From: Dehalococcoidia bacterium
GTDB lineage: Bacteria > Chloroflexota > Dehalococcoidia > Lucifugimonadales > Australimonadaceae
Direction of reading: 5' to 3'
Assembly (NCBI GenBank): GCA_022449765.1
Contig: JAKUPZ010000009.1
Location: 1-64,000 of the forward strand
Length of the DNA stretch: 64,000 nucleotides
Each line of letters begins with the position of its first letter. The stretch's first letter is position 1. Shown here in pieces: positions 44,771 through 53,181 of the stretch. Under the pieces are notes generated by a model. The model was not told the DNA's origin. It made no database searches and saw only the letters and a program-made list of their open reading frames with translations. Position numbers and translations under genes: made by a program.

Positions 44771-46378
44771 ATGCGATTTGTACTGATTTTGATAGTTCTA
44801 TTCACTCTGGTATCCGCGTGTGGTAACTCAAACACACCAGATCAAAACACATCGACCGCATCAAGTAGCGAAGTTCCAAAAGAAATACCTGCTTCAAGTT
44901 CTTCACTTTCAAAGGAATCTGAAAATTCCAGCAGCCAAATAAGCAACTCTGAGCCCAAAGAACACGCGGACGCTGAAAAAACTGTATCCACTCAAGAAAA
45001 AGATGAACAAAAAGAGTTACCGACTCCAACTCCTAAGTCGGCCGTCATTGCTCCTACTGCTACTCCATTACCGGAAGTAGATAAAGATCAAATCGCGACC
45101 CCTACTGCCCAGCCAGAAGGATCTTCTCCACCAGCTAAGGCCACATCTACACCAACACCTAGCCCAAAACCGTTCCCTCTAGATGTTCAGTTCCCTCTCG
45201 ACTTCAGCCCTTCAGGTAGATATCAGAATTTCTCAAGTTCTGCGCAAACAGCTTTCCAAAATGCAATAAAAGTCAATTTCGATAAGGCCACTCAAAAAGC
45301 CGGTGTTAGCGCTGCAGTATTTGACGGAACTCAATTGTGGACAGGAGCTGAGGGAAAGGCTTCATCAACAGACAAGATGACTGCTGAGACTCCAATGATT
45401 ATTCGAAGCACTTCAAAGACAATTTTGGGGGCTCTTATGGTTTCCCAAGTTGATCGAGGGTTATATAGCCTGGATGACACCATAGAATCTTTACTTGCAA
45501 ATCATCCTGATTACAGCCTGATCAATACCCCCAATGTAAATACTCAAGTCACTGTCAGGCAATTACTAACTATGACTTCCGGGATTTATGACTGGTCTAA
45601 ACCTGCTGATTTGAACAGGCGAATGTCAATAATGGCAGATCAAAACTGGAAACCTGCAAATAACCTAAAGCAAATTATCAAAAAATTTACCAGTCCAGGA
45701 TCCTATAACTATTCGTATGCCAATAGCATACTTCTAGGTTTGATCGCATCTCATCTTGAGAAAAAAGATTTGAACGATATATACCAAGAACAGTTTTTCA
45801 AACCTTTAGGAATTACAGCCGGGCTGCTTCCTGAAATAGCAACGCCAGAGAATACCGCGATTGCTCATGATGATCTATCTCTTTACCAAGGAGGAACCGG
45901 CTTTGGTGCTCTGAACACCGGGTTAGCGGGGCAATTCTACGGGTTAGATCCAAAAATTAGCTGGGCTGGTGCTGGAATAGTATCTACACCTGAAAACATT
46001 GCTCGGTGGGGTTATGAGCTCTATAGCTCGTCAGGTTCCGCGGTCTCCCCTTCTGTCCGTACTAAATTAATTGAAGCTATGACCGTTCCTACGGATCCTG
46101 GGCTCACTAGCTTGGGAATGCATACTTATGGCTACTATATGGGTACAGGTGAAGTTACTCTGCCGGATAAGTCATCCCTGAAAGTCTACACTCACCCAGG
46201 CGGTGGTGGAGGCCGAACATCTTGGATTTACTACTCACCTCAGTTGGATGTATCCGTATCATTACTCGCAAATTCACAAATGCTGCATAACCCTGGGAGT
46301 TGTGGCTATAAAGGCCAGATCTTCATGACTAATGGAGAATGCATGGCAGGGAGCATTTTCAATGCACTCAAGAAATAG
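44771..46378 (+). CDS. Serine beta-lactamase-like (class C / D-Ala-D-Ala carboxypeptidase) lipoprotein
   Basis: 535 residues. Lipobox LVSAC (Cys about residue 17), followed by a ~130-residue Ser/Pro/Thr linker (PTPTPKSAVIAPTATP). The catalytic domain starts about residue 140 with the active-site S213-T-S-K216, YSYAN (about 314-317) as the Y-x-N motif, and HPGGGGG (about 475) in place of KTG, the pattern of the beta-lactamase/EstB/AmpH superfamily. Acts in the periplasmic or outer space; peptidase, esterase or amidase activity possible. AAGGAG upstream. Operon with the M23-like lipoprotein. Confidence 0.85.
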   Translation: MRFVLILIVLFTLVSACGNSNTPDQNTSTASSSEVPKEIPASSSSLSKESENSSSQISNSEPKEHADAEKTVSTQEKDEQKELPTPTPKSAVIAPTATPLPEVDKDQIATPTAQPEGSSPPAKATSTPTPSPKPFPLDVQFPLDFSPSGRYQNFSSSAQTAFQNAIKVNFDKATQKAGVSAAVFDGTQLWTGAEGKASSTDKMTAETPMIIRSTSKTILGALMVSQVDRGLYSLDDTIESLLANHPDYSLINTPNVNTQVTVRQLLTMTSGIYDWSKPADLNRRMSIMADQNWKPANNLKQIIKKFTSPGSYNYSYANSILLGLIASHLEKKDLNDIYQEQFFKPLGITAGLLPEIATPENTAIAHDDLSLYQGGTGFGALNTGLAGQFYGLDPKISWAGAGIVSTPENIARWGYELYSSSGSAVSPSVRTKLIEAMTVPTDPGLTSLGMHTYGYYMGTGEVTLPDKSSLKVYTHPGGGGGRTSWIYYSPQLDVSVSLLANSQMLHNPGSCGYKGQIFMTNGECMAGSIFNALKK

Positions 46379-46693
46379 ACGTATTTAATATATAAAACGG
46401 TAATTCTCTATTCTCGAAGAAGGACTTTATAGTTAATTCAATTTCTAAAGAATCATTAACTACTAATTTTACTTTGATAAAGGGTGTTACTTGTTCTAAG
46501 TACAAGTATTTATATGCACCGTACTGCGGGCTTGGCCCAATACGTCCGAATTTTTCCCAATACGGTTTGGCCGTGGCAGATAATGCATACGACATACAAT
46601 CACAAGTGTTAACCCATCCTGGTACCATCAGGCAATCGTACAATCGCGACCGCTAAGCAAGTAATAGGCAATTGTCTTAACAGCGCTAAAGGA
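46379..46693. other. 315-bp intergenic region without a confident gene
   Basis: Open frames exist on both strands (plus 46474-46656, minus 46368-46643), but neither has a Shine-Dalgarno, a recognisable domain or plausible neighbours, and they overlap each other. The minus one starts with TTG and overlaps the preceding gene's end by 11 bp. It may be an eroded gene or a control region; nothing else is seen. Confidence 0.5.
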
Positions 46694-47191
46694 TTAGCGG
46701 TGGAGTTTGCTGACTCCATGATCAGAGCGCCCTGAATCATCCAGGACCTCGTCCCATTCAAAGACTTTGCCTTTACCTTCGCGGTTAATCATGAATTTCT
46801 TTGCTGACAAAGGTTCTAGTAGCTCGCAGTAAATTTCGATTCTGTTTCCGTCAGGATCATTTATATAAAAAGAGCGAGTGTATCCGTAATCTATCATTGG
46901 TAGAATTTCCACGCCTTTGCTAACAAGATCATCATGTATAGCTTTAAGTTCTTCGGTTCCACCTTCAATCACGAATGCAACGTGACCCAATCCTAATGTA
47001 CCGCGAGTATGCTCTCCTCTCGCTTTAAACAAACCTATGTCATGATGCTGCCGTCCAAATGACATAAATGCGCCTGGGTTTTCTTCCCATCTGGTGACTT
47101 CCATGCCCAATTTATCTCTATAAAATTCGACTGCTGTAGCCACATCACTAACATTCAAAACTGTATGACCAACTCTTTCAATCCGAGGCAT
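46694..47191 (-). CDS. VOC-family protein (glyoxalase/extradiol dioxygenase fold)
   Basis: 165 residues from the ATG at 47191 (AAAGGAGGTATGT upstream). A single VOC domain: RVGHTVLNVSDVATAVEFYRDKLGMEV..., GHVAFVIE, FYINDPDGNRIEIYCE, with His at the first strand and the Glu in NRIEIYCE in metal-ligand positions. Fosfomycin resistance, lactoylglutathione lyase or catechol extradiol cleavage are all known roles. Last gene of the leftward AKR-SDR-racemase-like operon, so a ring or C-C cleavage role is a reasonable guess. Confidence 0.82.
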   Translation of the reverse strand: MPRIERVGHTVLNVSDVATAVEFYRDKLGMEVTRWEENPGAFMSFGRQHHDIGLFKARGEHTRGTLGLGHVAFVIEGGTEELKAIHDDLVSKGVEILPMIDYGYTRSFYINDPDGNRIEIYCELLEPLSAKKFMINREGKGKVFEWDEVLDDSGRSDHGVSKLHR

Positions 47192-47269
47192 ACATACCTC
47201 CTTTGATATCAAATTATACTCTTCTAAGTCATTGAAATTATATTCGAAAAATCAAAGTTTCAAGTTTAT

Positions 47270-48010
47270 TTAGTCTAGCAACCGTCCCGCATTTGGTACC
47301 CGAACCGAACATCCTAGTAAGCGCATAATGTACCAAATACTAGCCTGTATGCCCCCTACAACAGGAATTCCTAAGTCTTTTTCCAATCTCAAGATGGCAG
47401 GCATTACTCTCCATGCGCCTCCAAATAGGTAAATTCCGTCACATTTTTTGTGTACCGAAAGTGCCTCAAGGGAAAATTCATACACTTGCTCTGGTGTAAT
47501 CCTGTCAGCATGCTCAAACGCAGATTGAATTCCATTCATTGCAAGTACATTGAATCCTGCATCTGAAAGATATTTGGTAAAAACTTGATTCTGCTCTTCA
47601 GGGGTATAAGTTATACCCACCAAATTATTTATATTTAAAAATTTGAGCGCATTTGTTAAAGCCTGTGGTGCAAATGCCACAGGGATTTCATATTTTTCAG
47701 TAAGTTCAAGAGAGAGTTCTTCAGCTTTTTGGTACCCGAGGATCATTGAAGGCGGAGCACCTTCAACATAAATAGCATCTACCTCAAGTTCTGCAAGCTC
47801 TTCAATACGCTCAAGCACCGGACTCAGGATTTTTTTAAACTCAGATGTTGAACCCTGCCTGACACCTGCATGCATCGGAATGACACCAACACCTTCCGGG
47901 AGGTAACGGATTGTTTCCTCTAACGATCCGGGTCTGTAGGTTGGCTTGATTAAGCCAACCGTTCCTTTGACCCCATACGCCCATCGTCTATCAGTATCAT
48001 TTTGATTCAT
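47270..48010 (-). CDS. Asp/Glu racemase-superfamily protein (maleate isomerase/arylmalonate decarboxylase-like) lacking both catalytic Cys
   Basis: 246 residues; the pattern GTVGLIKPTYRPG, YVEGAPPS, GITYTPEEQNQVFTKYL and YLFGGAWRVMPAIL is the maleate isomerase/AMDase branch. Catalytic Cys is expected in the first loop (YVEGAPPS, 81-88) and in the second (FGGAWR, 196-201), but both lack it; the only cysteines are C190 and C234. So either the chemistry is different, or it is a non-catalytic binder. 22 bp downstream of the SDR gene, same operon. Confidence 0.75.
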   Translation of the reverse strand: MNQNDTDRRWAYGVKGTVGLIKPTYRPGSLEETIRYLPEGVGVIPMHAGVRQGSTSEFKKILSPVLERIEELAELEVDAIYVEGAPPSMILGYQKAEELSLELTEKYEIPVAFAPQALTNALKFLNINNLVGITYTPEEQNQVFTKYLSDAGFNVLAMNGIQSAFEHADRITPEQVYEFSLEALSVHKKCDGIYLFGGAWRVMPAILRLEKDLGIPVVGGIQASIWYIMRLLGCSVRVPNAGRLLD

Positions 48011-48032
48011 TGGTATTAAAACCTACGCTTAT

Positions 48033-48827
48033 TTAACCCCACTTAGCACCACCATATATATCCAATGCCGTGCCATTAACCCACTCAGCGGCGTCAGAAG
48101 CGAGGTAAACTGCAGCATTTGCAACGTCCTGGGGCGTTCCAAAGCGCTCTACTCCAATACCCATCCGAATGCCATCAAGGACCTCTTCTGTTCTGCCTTC
48201 ACGTATGACGGGAGAGTCAATAAACCCTGGATTTATGCAATTTACTCTTACAAGAGGAGCCCATTGCGTAGCCATTGCCTTGGACAAGTAGATCACCGCT
48301 GCTTTAGTGATGTTGTAGACGGTCATATGCGGAGGACCCCAACCCCCCCAGCCACGACCTACACCGCCCATGGATCCCATATTTATTATGGTCCCCCCAC
48401 CTTGTTTTTGCATCTGCGGCACCACCAAAGCAGATGCTCTTATGAGGCTTTTCACATTGAGATCTAGGCAACCCATGATGTCCTGATCAGTAAGATCTAA
48501 AAGAGGAGCTCTTTTGAAATCCTCAGCCACTGCGCCCCCGGCATTATTTACTAGAACATCAATTCTTCCATAATGCTCGATGGTTTGCTGTACCATAGCC
48601 TCAAGTTGAGCCGAATCCCTGACGTTCGTTGGCACAGTAAGGCAATCTCCACCCTCATTTTCAATTTCTAGCCTTATTGCGTCGAGTTTCTCAGGTGTCC
48701 GTGCTGCAACAACAACTTTCGCACCATTCCTCGCGTATTCAAGCGCAATACCTCTGCCTATGGTTTCACTACCACCCGTTACGATAGTAACTTTCCCATT
48801 TAATGAAAAATCTACTGGCTTGCTCAA
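48033..48827 (-). CDS. Short-chain dehydrogenase/reductase (SDR)
   Basis: 264 residues. TTG start preceded by GAGGAGG. TGGSETIGRG is the cofactor site (about 17-26), NNAGG, NMGSMGGVG with the catalytic Ser region, then YNITKAA with Tyr-x3-Lys and a final DIYGGAKWG. Similar to the SDR at 4714 in the segment before the active site (LLDLTDQDI versus LLEMTSGDL), so possibly a paralogue. Second gene of the leftward operon after the aldo/keto reductase. Confidence 0.85.
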   Translation of the reverse strand: MSKPVDFSLNGKVTIVTGGSETIGRGIALEYARNGAKVVVAARTPEKLDAIRLEIENEGGDCLTVPTNVRDSAQLEAMVQQTIEHYGRIDVLVNNAGGAVAEDFKRAPLLDLTDQDIMGCLDLNVKSLIRASALVVPQMQKQGGGTIINMGSMGGVGRGWGGWGPPHMTVYNITKAAVIYLSKAMATQWAPLVRVNCINPGFIDSPVIREGRTEEVLDGIRMGIGVERFGTPQDVANAAVYLASDAAEWVNGTALDIYGGAKWG

Positions 48828-48859
48828 TTAGAGCCTCCTCAAAAATTATTATTAATTCC

Positions 48860-49789
48860 TTATGGTGTAGTTCCTGCTGCAGTTAATCGTCGTTTTGCCT
48901 CTTCGTAGAGATCAGGAATTAAAGGGCCTTTCGATGAAGCATTAAGGTTAGCCTGCAGATGTTCGATATTCACTGTCCCAACGATATTAGTGTTCATATG
49001 TGGGTGTGATTCAGTAAATCGGATAATGAATTCCATTCGGGATTGCCCATGGTCGAGCAAATCATCCATCCCAGCCTTTTCCCACACATCAAGTAATTCA
49101 GGATTTCTCTCAGCTGCTCTTTGCTCTTTGCTTGGCGCACCACGCGCAGCTCCACCACGAATGATAGTTCCTGCACCTGCACCAGATGCCATTGATATCA
49201 AATCTTCATGCTCTCTTTGTGAAGCAGAGTACGGGATTTGAAAAGCGTCAAATGCTCCCATCTCTATATGATCAGCCAAGTTAGGTATTGTACCTGACAT
49301 ACCTAAAAATCTTATCTTGCCCTGCGCCTGCAGTTCTTTCATTGTCCCTATCGTGTCATTCTCATCCAAAACTTGTTTACTCGGTGTCATATGCACCTGA
49401 AGCAAGTCCAAATAATCAGTGTTCAAACGCTGGAGGCTCTGCTCTACACCTGCAACAATATTTTCTTTTGTATATAAATGAGGTCCTCCGCCCCGCTCAT
49501 TCGCCTTGTCAACCGGGCTTGGCACTATGCATCCGCATTTACTTGCCAGGAAGTATTCGTCTCGACGATGTGATATATGACGACCTATACGTTCTTCACT
49601 CATTCCGTAATCGATGGACGTATCGATATAATTTATTCCTAAATCCAATACAGTGTTTAATATTTTCGCAGCATCTTCTTCAGAAACGTCACGGCCTCGA
49701 GGTAAACCTCTTAGTTCCATAGCTCCATACCCAAGGGTTGTAACTTCTACACCAGTACGTCCCAATACGCGCTTATTTAAATTTGGCAT
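48860..49789 (-). CDS. Aldo/keto reductase
   Basis: 310 residues from the ATG at 49789, with GGGAG upstream; the frame is open further to 49858 without support. VLGRTGVEVTTLGYGAMELRG at the start, then the catalytic tetrad Asp and Tyr in YIDTSIDYGMSEERIG, Lys in FLASKCG and His in LDLLQVHM. NAD(P)H-dependent reduction of aldehydes or ketones. First gene of a four-gene leftward catabolic operon, divergent from the molybdenum hydroxylase gene. Confidence 0.87.
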   Translation of the reverse strand: MPNLNKRVLGRTGVEVTTLGYGAMELRGLPRGRDVSEEDAAKILNTVLDLGINYIDTSIDYGMSEERIGRHISHRRDEYFLASKCGCIVPSPVDKANERGGGPHLYTKENIVAGVEQSLQRLNTDYLDLLQVHMTPSKQVLDENDTIGTMKELQAQGKIRFLGMSGTIPNLADHIEMGAFDAFQIPYSASQREHEDLISMASGAGAGTIIRGGAARGAPSKEQRAAERNPELLDVWEKAGMDDLLDHGQSRMEFIIRFTESHPHMNTNIVGTVNIEHLQANLNASSKGPLIPDLYEEAKRRLTAAGTTP

Positions 49790-49870
49790 CTCAACTCCCT
49801 TTTCTTTCAAGCGAGTATAGCAATCACGAGTTGCTTCCTCCATCCCAAAAAGGAGCAAAGGGATTTAGTG

Positions 49871-49905
49871 TTTTACGAATTGACTAAACCGATTACAATC
49901 AGTCT
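49871..49905 (+). promoter_or_regulatory. Probable leaderless promoter of the molybdenum hydroxylase gene
   Basis: TACAAT (49894-49899), then 6 nt, then the ATG at 49906. A 4/6 -35 match TTTACG lies at 16-bp spacing. There is no Shine-Dalgarno before the ATG. Confidence 0.42.
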
Positions 49906-52221
49906 ATGACTACCCAAGGTTATGTTGGCCAAAGCGTACTAAGAACTGAAGATGAACGTCTCCTTAGAGGAGCGGGTAGCTTCACCGCGGATATTCATTT
50001 AACTGGGCTCCTCCATCTTGTTATAGTACGAAGCCCTCACGCACACGCGAATATATTGAATATTGATGCCTCTGCAGTTTTAGCATCATCTGGTGTAGTA
50101 GGTGTGCTTACTAGCGATGATCTTCAAGAAGTAGGTTGGCTCAGTAGTATCGGTAGGCCTGGGATGGAAATTAAGCAAGGTGGAGACCATCCTATTTTGG
50201 CTAATGGCCGTGCTCTTTATGCTGGACAGCCGGTTGCAGCAGTTATAGCTAACAGCCTGGCTGAAGCTATAGATGCATCCTTAGAGTTTGACATAACCTA
50301 TGAACCTTTACCTGCGGTAAATGACCTTGAAGAGGCATTAAGCAATAAGTTCGCTCCTCTACATGAAATTATGGGCGACAATATCTGTGCTTATCAACGC
50401 ACAGGTGGCGGCAATGTAGAAGCAGCATTTGAAAGTGCTACAAAAGTCATAACAGGGAATTTCCACGTTCCTCGTATTGCTCCAATGGCTATGGAAGGCA
50501 GAGCCTGCATTTCCAGCTACGATTCGAATTCTGGAAATTTAACTTTTTATTCCTCAAATCAATCGGCCCATGACATAGAACATCATTTACACGAAATAAT
50601 TACTGTACCTGGGCATATACGGGTGTTCGCGCCAGACGTAGGAGGCGGCTTCGGTCATAAGCATCATATTTACCCAGAAGAAGTATGCGCTATTGTTTAC
50701 TCAATAAGATCGGGGCTTCCGGTTAAATGGGTAGAATCCCGTAGCGAAAACATCCATTCTTCGCACTCACGTGGATTAGAAGCTTCCTTAAGTGCAGCAG
50801 TTAATCCGAATGGGAAAATACTTGGCCTCAAAGGTCGTTTTCTTTCAGATATGGGCGCATTCTGGATCAGTGGGGCATTCACTTCACCTGATAATGCAGC
50901 TAAAAGGATAACCGGCCCATACGATATTCAAGCGTATGATGGCGAACAATTCTGCTTAATGACGAATAGGCCGCCAATGACTTCCTATCGAGGGGCGGGA
51001 CAACCAGAAGGCACTTTCTGCATGGAAAGACTGATGGATTTAATTGCAAGGGAATTAGATATTGACCCCATTGAAGTGCGGCGGGTTAATCTCATAAGCC
51101 CTAAGAGTTTTCCGTATAAAACTGTGGCAGGAATACCGTATGTCGATGGTGATTATGAACCAGTTATCGATAGAGCCATTGAAAAAAGCCAGTATCAAGA
51201 ACTTCTTAGGCAGAGGGATGAAGATAGAAAGTCAGGTAAATTAGTTGGGGTCGGAGTTGCTATTTCTACAAAAGGTTCTGGGGGGACTGGTGGCGATGCA
51301 GCTCGTTCCAGTGCAGCAAAAATCTCTATCGATCGTGATGGAGGAGTTTTGATTGCTACTGACATTTCGCCACATGGCCAAGGCAATGCAACTACTTTTG
51401 CACAAATTGCTGCAGATACTTTGGGCGTTGTAATTGAAGATATCACTGTCCAGTGGGGCGATTCCCATCTGATAGAACCATTTGGGCCCGGAGCAGGTAC
51501 TTATGCGAGTCGCGGATTGGTAATAGGAGGTCATGCAGTACATCAAACTGCAGAGCAATTACGTGAATCCCTAGTGGAAACGGGAGCAAGGGTTCTCGAA
51601 ACCAGTAGCGCTAATATCCGTATATCATCAGGGCGAATTCATTCGATTCAGGATCCCTCTCACTATCTCTCTATCGGGCAAGTTGCATGCATGATAGGTG
51701 ATGAGTTTAACGGCTGTGAACATTATTCCACTTTCACTTTACCTCCAGGAAGCTTCGCCTTTGCTATGCATGTGGCGTACGTTGAAATAGACATAGAAAC
51801 TGGGCATGTACAAGTCAAGGACTTTACTGCCGTACATGATGTTGGGAATTTAATTAATCCAATGATTGTAAATGGCCAAATACATGGTGGGATAGTCCAA
51901 GGTTTTGGAGAAGCGATGCTAGAGGGAATTTCATATGCTGAAGATGGTCGGCCTAATGAATGGTCTTTCATGGATTACTCAATGCCTTTGGCGGAAGATT
52001 TACCTAAAATGAAAATTGAAACATATGCGACCGAAGCAAGGAATGGTGCTCTAGGAGTTAGAGGCATTGGGGAAATGCCATCCGTCACTGCTCCAGTAGT
52101 GCTTGCAAATGCAGTACATGACGCACTCAGCAGCATTGGCGCTTCAATGGTTGAAATTCCTTTGTCGCAGGAAAAAGTATGGAAAGCTATTAATGCTACA
52201 AGCGGAAAAGCTGCTGATTAA
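49906..52221 (+). CDS. Molybdenum hydroxylase large subunit (xanthine dehydrogenase/CoxL family)
   Basis: 771 residues, with the molybdopterin-binding subunit layout: VGQSVLRTEDERLLRGAGSF at the start, VGGGFGHKHHIYPEE, SYRGAGQPEG (about residue 357-366), GQGNATTFAQIA, and GVRGIGEMP near the end with the catalytic Glu at about 723. The CoxL-specific AYRCSFR loop is absent, so it is not a form I CO dehydrogenase but an aldehyde oxidase/hydroxylase type. Medium (FAD) and small (2Fe-2S) subunits are not in this window, though normally adjacent. Followed by a PAC2 protein and an MFS gene. Confidence 0.88.
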   Translation: MTTQGYVGQSVLRTEDERLLRGAGSFTADIHLTGLLHLVIVRSPHAHANILNIDASAVLASSGVVGVLTSDDLQEVGWLSSIGRPGMEIKQGGDHPILANGRALYAGQPVAAVIANSLAEAIDASLEFDITYEPLPAVNDLEEALSNKFAPLHEIMGDNICAYQRTGGGNVEAAFESATKVITGNFHVPRIAPMAMEGRACISSYDSNSGNLTFYSSNQSAHDIEHHLHEIITVPGHIRVFAPDVGGGFGHKHHIYPEEVCAIVYSIRSGLPVKWVESRSENIHSSHSRGLEASLSAAVNPNGKILGLKGRFLSDMGAFWISGAFTSPDNAAKRITGPYDIQAYDGEQFCLMTNRPPMTSYRGAGQPEGTFCMERLMDLIARELDIDPIEVRRVNLISPKSFPYKTVAGIPYVDGDYEPVIDRAIEKSQYQELLRQRDEDRKSGKLVGVGVAISTKGSGGTGGDAARSSAAKISIDRDGGVLIATDISPHGQGNATTFAQIAADTLGVVIEDITVQWGDSHLIEPFGPGAGTYASRGLVIGGHAVHQTAEQLRESLVETGARVLETSSANIRISSGRIHSIQDPSHYLSIGQVACMIGDEFNGCEHYSTFTLPPGSFAFAMHVAYVEIDIETGHVQVKDFTAVHDVGNLINPMIVNGQIHGGIVQGFGEAMLEGISYAEDGRPNEWSFMDYSMPLAEDLPKMKIETYATEARNGALGVRGIGEMPSVTAPVVLANAVHDALSSIGASMVEIPLSQEKVWKAINATSGKAAD

Positions 52222-52269
52222 TGCGTCCGAAGACTTGCAAATATCTTTAATGAGGATGAAGATGCACTC

Positions 52270-53178
52270 ATGCGAATAGGCGAATTTGAACTACTCGACT
52301 CAATGCCAGAACTGCGTAATCCTCACATTATTGCAACTCTTACTCCTTGGATTGATGCAGGAAGCGTGGGCTCACTTAGCGTAGAACGCTTAGAGCGATT
52401 CATGGGAGCAGAAGATCTCGGAGGTCTTGTAAAACCTGGACGCTATTTTGACTTCACTCGCTATAGGCCAGTCATGTACTACGAAGATGGCAAACGCCAA
52501 ATGCGTATTCCAAATGCCGATTTAAGATGGGCAAAAGGTCCTAATGATCACGATTTTATTTTTCTTCACATGCTAGAACCTCACTCCAATTCAGAGGAAT
52601 ATGTTGATGCATTAGTGGAAGTTATTCAGCATTTAAAAGTGCAGCGATTCTGTAGAATTGGTGCTATGTATGATGCCGTACCTCATACACGTCCATTGTT
52701 AATCATGGGAACCTTAAATGGTCAACCAATGGAAAACTATGAAGGCATACAAGGAAATCGACGACGCCCGTACCAAGGACCTACTTCAATAATGAATTTG
52801 GTAAGTGAGAGGCTTGGGCAATCGGATATTGATCACATGATGCTAATGTGTCGCCTACCCCATTACGTAGAGCTTGAAGCTGATTTTGCAGGCCGTACTC
52901 AAATGCTCAAGGTTATCTGTTCACTCTACGATTTACCTTCGGAATACCACATTAGTAGACGTGATACCCAGCAGTACGACAGGGTTACTGCAGAAATGGA
53001 AAAAAACCCTCAAGTTAAATCCTTAGTTGCTCGACTGGAAGCTGACTACGATGCTCGTCGTCAAAGAAGAAACCCCGGTGACGGCAAGGAATCAGCTGAT
53101 ACGTTACCTCCCCTTCCCCCATCCGTCGAAGAGTTCCTTGGTGAACTCACAAGTCTGAATGACGGTGAAGGTAATTAA
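52270..53178 (+). CDS. PAC2 (proteasome assembly chaperone-like) family protein
   Basis: 302 residues: MRIGEFELLDSMPELRNPHIIATLTPWIDAGSVGSL split around residue 20 is the PAC2 start, then YRPVMYYEDGKRQ, DFIFLHMLEPH, RFCRIGAMYDAVPHTRP and a P-rich C-terminal tail (PPLPPSVEEFLGEL). Bacterial PAC2 proteins are often found in Actinobacteria and Chloroflexota with unknown function. 48 bp after the Mo enzyme gene and 3 bp before the MFS gene, a likely operon. Confidence 0.78.
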   Translation: MRIGEFELLDSMPELRNPHIIATLTPWIDAGSVGSLSVERLERFMGAEDLGGLVKPGRYFDFTRYRPVMYYEDGKRQMRIPNADLRWAKGPNDHDFIFLHMLEPHSNSEEYVDALVEVIQHLKVQRFCRIGAMYDAVPHTRPLLIMGTLNGQPMENYEGIQGNRRRPYQGPTSIMNLVSERLGQSDIDHMMLMCRLPHYVELEADFAGRTQMLKVICSLYDLPSEYHISRRDTQQYDRVTAEMEKNPQVKSLVARLEADYDARRQRRNPGDGKESADTLPPLPPSVEEFLGELTSLNDGEGN

Positions 53179-53181
53179 TTT

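Noticed and set aside
46368-46643. 91-residue minus-strand gene
   Set aside because: TTG start without Shine-Dalgarno, overlaps the end of the beta-lactamase-like gene and a frame on the other strand, no domain.
49906-52221. Form I carbon monoxide dehydrogenase large subunit (coxL)
   Set aside because: The AYRCSFR active-site loop is absent; the loop here is SYRGAGQ, typical of other molybdenum hydroxylases.
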